Below, piece after piece: positions 61,378 through 64,000 of a stretch of DNA of 64,000 bases. The position numbers were made by a program, and so were the translations under genes. The notes beneath the pieces were generated by a model. It worked only from the letters and a program-made list of their open reading frames with translations, had not been told where the DNA came from and did not search any database. Origin of the DNA: Sedimentibacter sp. SX930 (lineage in GTDB: Bacteria > Bacillota > Bacilli > Lactobacillales > Aerococcaceae); NCBI GenBank assembly GCA_002155105.1, contig MUZD01000001.1, positions 434,001 to 498,000 of the forward strand, read 5' to 3'. The first letter of the stretch is position 1, and every line of letters starts with the position of its first letter.

Positions 61378-62352
61378 TTGGACATGTTTGAAGGCTTAAG
61401 CCAAAAAATCGTAGGAAAAAAAATAAAAATCGTTTTCCCGGAAGGCTTAGAACCAAGAATTTTAGGGGCAGTCGTTCGTCTTAAAGCGGAAGATTTAGTT
61501 GAACCAATCGTTATCGGAAATGTGGATGCAGTCAAAGAAGCTGCAAAAGGCCGCGGTTTCAGACTAAGCGGCATCCAAATCATCGACCCAGCTGATTATG
61601 CTGAACTCGATGAAATGGTTGCATCTTTCGTCGCTCGCCGTAACGGTAAAGTCACTGAAGAACAAGCTAGAAAATTGTTGTTGGATGAGAATTATTTCGG
61701 AACAATGATGGTACACATGGGCTTAGCCGATGGTCTAGTGAGCGGTGCTGTTCACTCTACAGGTGATACTGTCCGTCCGGCGCTTCAAATCATCAAAACA
61801 AAACCAGGCGTAAGCCGCACAAGTGGTGCTTTCATCATGCTCCGTGGTACTGAAAGATTCCTATTCGCTGACTGCGCAATCAACATCAATCCAAATGCAC
61901 AAGAACTTGCTGAAATCGCAGTGGAAAGTGCTAAAACGGCTGAAATGTTCGAAATCCAACCAAACGTTGCTTTGATGAGCTTCTCAACAAAAGGCTCAGC
62001 AGCATCACCGGAAGTCGACAAAGTCGTGGAAGCTACAAGAATCGCTAAAGAATTGGCGCCCCAATACAACATCGACGGCGAATTGCAATTCGATGCTGCC
62101 TTTTCTGAAATTGTCGCTAAACAAAAAGCTCCTGGCTCAACTGTAGCTGGTCAAGCTAAAGTATTCATTTTCCCTGAAATCCAATCAGGAAACATCGGCT
62201 ACAAGATCGCACAACGTTTCGGCGGGTTCGAAGCGGTAGGCCCAATCTTGCAAGGCTTGAACAAACCGATTTCCGATTTGTCGCGCGGATGTAACGAGGA
62301 AGATGTCTACAAAACAGCCATCATCACAGCAAACCAAACATTACTTGATTAA
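61378..62352 (+). CDS. pta: Phosphate acetyltransferase
   Basis: 324 residues. It interconverts acetyl-CoA and acetyl phosphate. SGAVHSTGDTVRPALQIIKT (about 122, ends of a longer block), the GTERFLFADCAININPNA stretch (about 152) and VFIFPEIQSGNIGYKIAQRF (about 262) are family blocks. The TTG start at 61378 has GGAGGG 7 nt upstream; ATG 61384 is too far from it. The frame is open further upstream, but only through the promoter region (TATGAT at 61335-61340). Terminator follows. Confidence 0.93.
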   Translation: MDMFEGLSQKIVGKKIKIVFPEGLEPRILGAVVRLKAEDLVEPIVIGNVDAVKEAAKGRGFRLSGIQIIDPADYAELDEMVASFVARRNGKVTEEQARKLLLDENYFGTMMVHMGLADGLVSGAVHSTGDTVRPALQIIKTKPGVSRTSGAFIMLRGTERFLFADCAININPNAQELAEIAVESAKTAEMFEIQPNVALMSFSTKGSAASPEVDKVVEATRIAKELAPQYNIDGELQFDAAFSEIVAKQKAPGSTVAGQAKVFIFPEIQSGNIGYKIAQRFGGFEAVGPILQGLNKPISDLSRGCNEEDVYKTAIITANQTLLD

Positions 62353-62360
62353 TGAAATAA

Positions 62361-62395
62361 TGGAAAGCCTGGATCAACCCGGCTTTCCATTTTTT
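62361..62395 (+). terminator. pta terminator
   Basis: TGGAAAGCC pairs with GGCTTTCCA, then T6. Confidence 0.88.
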
Positions 62396-62505
62396 GTTGT
62401 GCTTGAAAATGATGCATCCGCAGAAAAAAGGTGCATTCCGGAGTGAATATTCCTATAATAAGGAATGTAATCAAATAAATCGGTGAAGATGGGAGCAGAT
62501 TCAGA

Positions 62506-62988
62506 ATGTTCACCTTACTAGCAAAGAATGAAGAAGAAACGATGGAGATAGCCGCGCAATTGGCGCAACTATTGGAACCGAAAGATGTCATCCTCCTTGA
62601 AGGAAATTTAGGTGCAGGTAAAACCACCTTTACAAAAGGATTGGCAAAGGGTCTGGGCATTGACACGGTCATAAAAAGCCCCACGTATACTTTGATCAGA
62701 GAGTACACAAAGGGCAGGTTGCCGCTGTACCATATGGACGTCTATCGTTTGGAGGATGTCGGCGGGGATGAACTGGGCTTCGAAGAATATCTCTACGGGA
62801 ATGGCGTTTCCGTAATCGAATGGGCAAAGTTCATCGAAGAAGAATTGCCGGATGCATATTTGACAATCCGCTTGGTTCCTACTGGGGAATTTTATGAAAA
62901 CCGGGAAATCACTTTTCTGCCGACCGGCGAACGTTATGCCACTTTAGTCGAAACACTACAGGGAATACTCATGAAAGAAGGACAATAG
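62506..62988 (+). CDS. tsaE: tRNA threonylcarbamoyladenosine biosynthesis ATPase TsaE
   Basis: 160 residues. Walker A EGNLGAGKTTFTKGLAKGLG (about 33), KSPTYTLIREY (about 58), HMDVYRLED and VIEWAKFIEEELP (about 102) are typical. With TsaB/C/D it makes t6A37 in ANN-decoding tRNAs. The GNAT gene follows after one base, the usual order around tsaE. Confidence 0.95.
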   Translation: MFTLLAKNEEETMEIAAQLAQLLEPKDVILLEGNLGAGKTTFTKGLAKGLGIDTVIKSPTYTLIREYTKGRLPLYHMDVYRLEDVGGDELGFEEYLYGNGVSVIEWAKFIEEELPDAYLTIRLVPTGEFYENREITFLPTGERYATLVETLQGILMKEGQ

Positions 62989-62989
62989 C

Positions 62990-63520
62990 ATGCGCAAAAG
63001 AGAGAAAGTCGAAATCATGATCCGGGAAGCCATCCCGGCCGATGCGAAGGACATCATTGCTTTCAGCAGAAAAACCGGCGCCGAAACGCCTTATTTGGCA
63101 TATGGGGCTGAAGGTTTGGAATTGTCCGAAGCCTTCGAAGAATTATATCTGGAAGATTTGATGGAGAAAGACAACAATGTGATGCTGATTGCGACGATAA
63201 ACAACAAACAATTGATAGGGTTGGCGTCCGTCGGGGCAACAGATAAACCGAAGCTTAGGCATGTAGGAGAAGTCGGTATCACCGTCGAGAAGGATTATTG
63301 GGGATTCGGAATCGGCTCGGTTCTGATGGAAGAAATCGAAACATGGGCAATCGAGAGCGGCGTGATCCGCCGCTTGGAGTTGACAGTACATGGAGAAAAC
63401 GAACGGGCCATCCATCTCTATGAGAAAATGGGATATCAGCAAGAAGCGGTGATGCCGCGTGCCATGCTGATCGATGGGGAATTTATCGATGGCGTATTGA
63501 TGAGTCTGATGATCGATTAG
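62990..63520 (+). CDS. GNAT-family N-acetyltransferase
   Basis: 176 residues. IREAIPADAKDIIAF at the N terminus, GEVGITVEKDYWGFGIGSVLMEEI (ends given; Q/RxxGxG/A-like acetyl-CoA loop WGFGIG about 102) and LTVHGENERAIHLYEKMGY (about 131) define the fold. Substrate unknown. AGAAGGACAATAGC precedes the ATG; a second ATG at 63017 (MIREAIP) would give a length closer to relatives. Co-transcribed with tsaE. Confidence 0.88.
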   Translation: MRKREKVEIMIREAIPADAKDIIAFSRKTGAETPYLAYGAEGLELSEAFEELYLEDLMEKDNNVMLIATINNKQLIGLASVGATDKPKLRHVGEVGITVEKDYWGFGIGSVLMEEIETWAIESGVIRRLELTVHGENERAIHLYEKMGYQQEAVMPRAMLIDGEFIDGVLMSLMID

Positions 63521-63590
63521 CGTACAGGGACGGAATGACGTTTGAGGCAAAAAAAGTTTAAATTTTTTTGTTGAAATCGGCATTTCCTAC

Positions 63591-63619
63591 TTGACGTGTT
63601 AGCGCTTACATGTTAATAT
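63591..63619 (+). promoter_or_regulatory. Promoter with catabolite-responsive element (cre)
   Basis: TTGACG (63591-63596), 17 bp, TAATAT (63614-63619). Between them lies TGTTAGCGCTTACA (63597-63610), a near-perfect cre site for CcpA, placed to repress in the presence of good sugars. Confidence 0.75.
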
Positions 63620-63624
63620 AACTA

Positions 63625-63993
63625 TACAAAGAGAAACATACTAAGTTAAACAAAGAAACACAGAAGAGTATGCTGCTCTTTCAGGAAAATCCTTCAAAAA
63701 GATTTTCCGGTTAACAGCTTTTCAGTTAAGCTGTTAATGCAAAGTCTTAGATGGTTCGGAATTTGTGTTCTAGATGCATTTCTAAGACATGAAAACTTGA
63801 ACCATTCTAAGATTAATAAACAGTAGATTTCATTCAAGCAGCTAGAAGCGAAAGCTTACATGACTTGCCTGAAAGACAAGCATAACTAGTATTGAAAAGT
63901 TCGTAGATCATTAAGATTGAACAATCAATGAAGCGAGGATGAGCCTACTGATTTAGGAGGAAGTGTTCCGATTTTTGGAGCACTTCCTTTTTT
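63625..63993 (+). ncRNA. Structured leader RNA or small RNA behind the cre promoter
   Basis: No convincing ORF lies here. Hairpins in order: AAGAG/CTCTT (63664-63680), GGAAAATC/GATTTTCC (63684-63708), TTAACAGCTT/AAGCTGTTAA (63711-63737), then two competing pairings of GTCTTAG (63744-63750) with CTAAGAC (63782-63788) or CTTAGATGGTTC with GAACCATTCTAAG (63799-63811), AAGC-GAAA-GCTT (63846-63857) with a GNRA loop, CTTG/CAAG (63864-63880), and a terminator at the end. It may be a free RNA of about 370 nt or the leader of a gene beyond the window. I do not recognise a known riboswitch class. Confidence 0.5.
63959..63993 (+). terminator. Terminator at the end of the structured RNA
   Basis: GGAAGTG (63959-63965) pairs with CACTTCC (63981-63987), with inner TCC/GGA, then T6. 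Confidence 0.85.
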
Positions 63994-64000
63994 GCGTTGT

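Noticed and set aside
63625-63993. tmRNA, 6S RNA or RNase P RNA at the right edge
   Set aside because: The length is near that of tmRNA, but there is no tRNA-like end or CCA, no tag ORF, and no conserved RNase P or 6S motif that I recognise.

Overview
The window looks like the chromosome of a moderate-GC (roughly mid-40s percent) Gram-positive bacterium of the Lactobacillales. Shine-Dalgarno sites are strong, sortases and LPXTG-type surface proteins are present, and there are lipoproteins, a class Ib ribonucleotide reductase, cre and Pho-type boxes and BrnQ/GlnPQ/YvrJ-type genes. A complete leucine operon plus an NspC-type polyamine route suggests a Carnobacteriaceae member such as Trichococcus. 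That placement is inference from family knowledge, not from a search. No rRNA, tRNA, CRISPR, phage or intact IS element was seen.

Layout. 1-2.5 kb: the tail of a DUF554 membrane protein, an SRAP DNA-protein crosslink protein, and a solitary substrate-binding lipoprotein behind a 13-codon leader peptide and a terminator. 2.7-7.7 kb: leuABCD behind a classical attenuator whose 23-residue leader peptide ends in three Leu codons. 7.9-10.3 kb: carboxynorspermidine synthase and decarboxylase. 10.6-11.8 kb: a CapA-like lipoprotein, followed by about 900 bp without a convincing gene. 12.7-20.9 kb: a pilus locus. An LPXTG-type adhesin and a pilus backbone pilin are joined in a single 1642-codon frame, followed by three sortases and a 36-residue ORF that is little more than a free cell-wall sorting signal. 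21-36.3 kb: housekeeping and stress genes (TPR, HAD, HTH-PfkB, Usp, sbcCD, SDR, ChbG, the FetAB iron exporter with a PerR/Fur-like box, acyl-ACP thioesterase, ABC-F, BrnQ). 36.5-40.3 kb: ppk and ppx on the minus strand. 40.5-48 kb: a 3D-domain wall protein, GlnPQ with two nearly identical binding domains, YvrJ, a Cof-type HAD, Ung and a hydrolase. 48.1-51.8 kb: nrdIEF with two NrdR-like boxes. 51.9-56.9 kb: a five-gene ABC operon with an alkaline-phosphatase-superfamily enzyme, preceded by four PhoP-type hexamers at exact 11-bp spacing and by a 51-bp tandem palindromic repeat. 57-63.5 kb: ChrA, a PHP phosphatase, gluconokinase, glutathione peroxidase, Pta, TsaE and a GNAT protein. The last 400 bp hold a cre-bearing promoter, a string of RNA hairpins and a terminator, with no convincing ORF.

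The strongest candidates for something new are the in-frame adhesin-pilin fusion with an internal ribosome binding site, the stand-alone sorting-signal microprotein in the sortase cluster, the hairpin-rich RNA at the right edge, and the putative phosphate-starvation ABC operon. A dispersed family of hairpin triplets (period about 50 bp, CTCCG/CGGAG stems) sits just after terminators at three loci.
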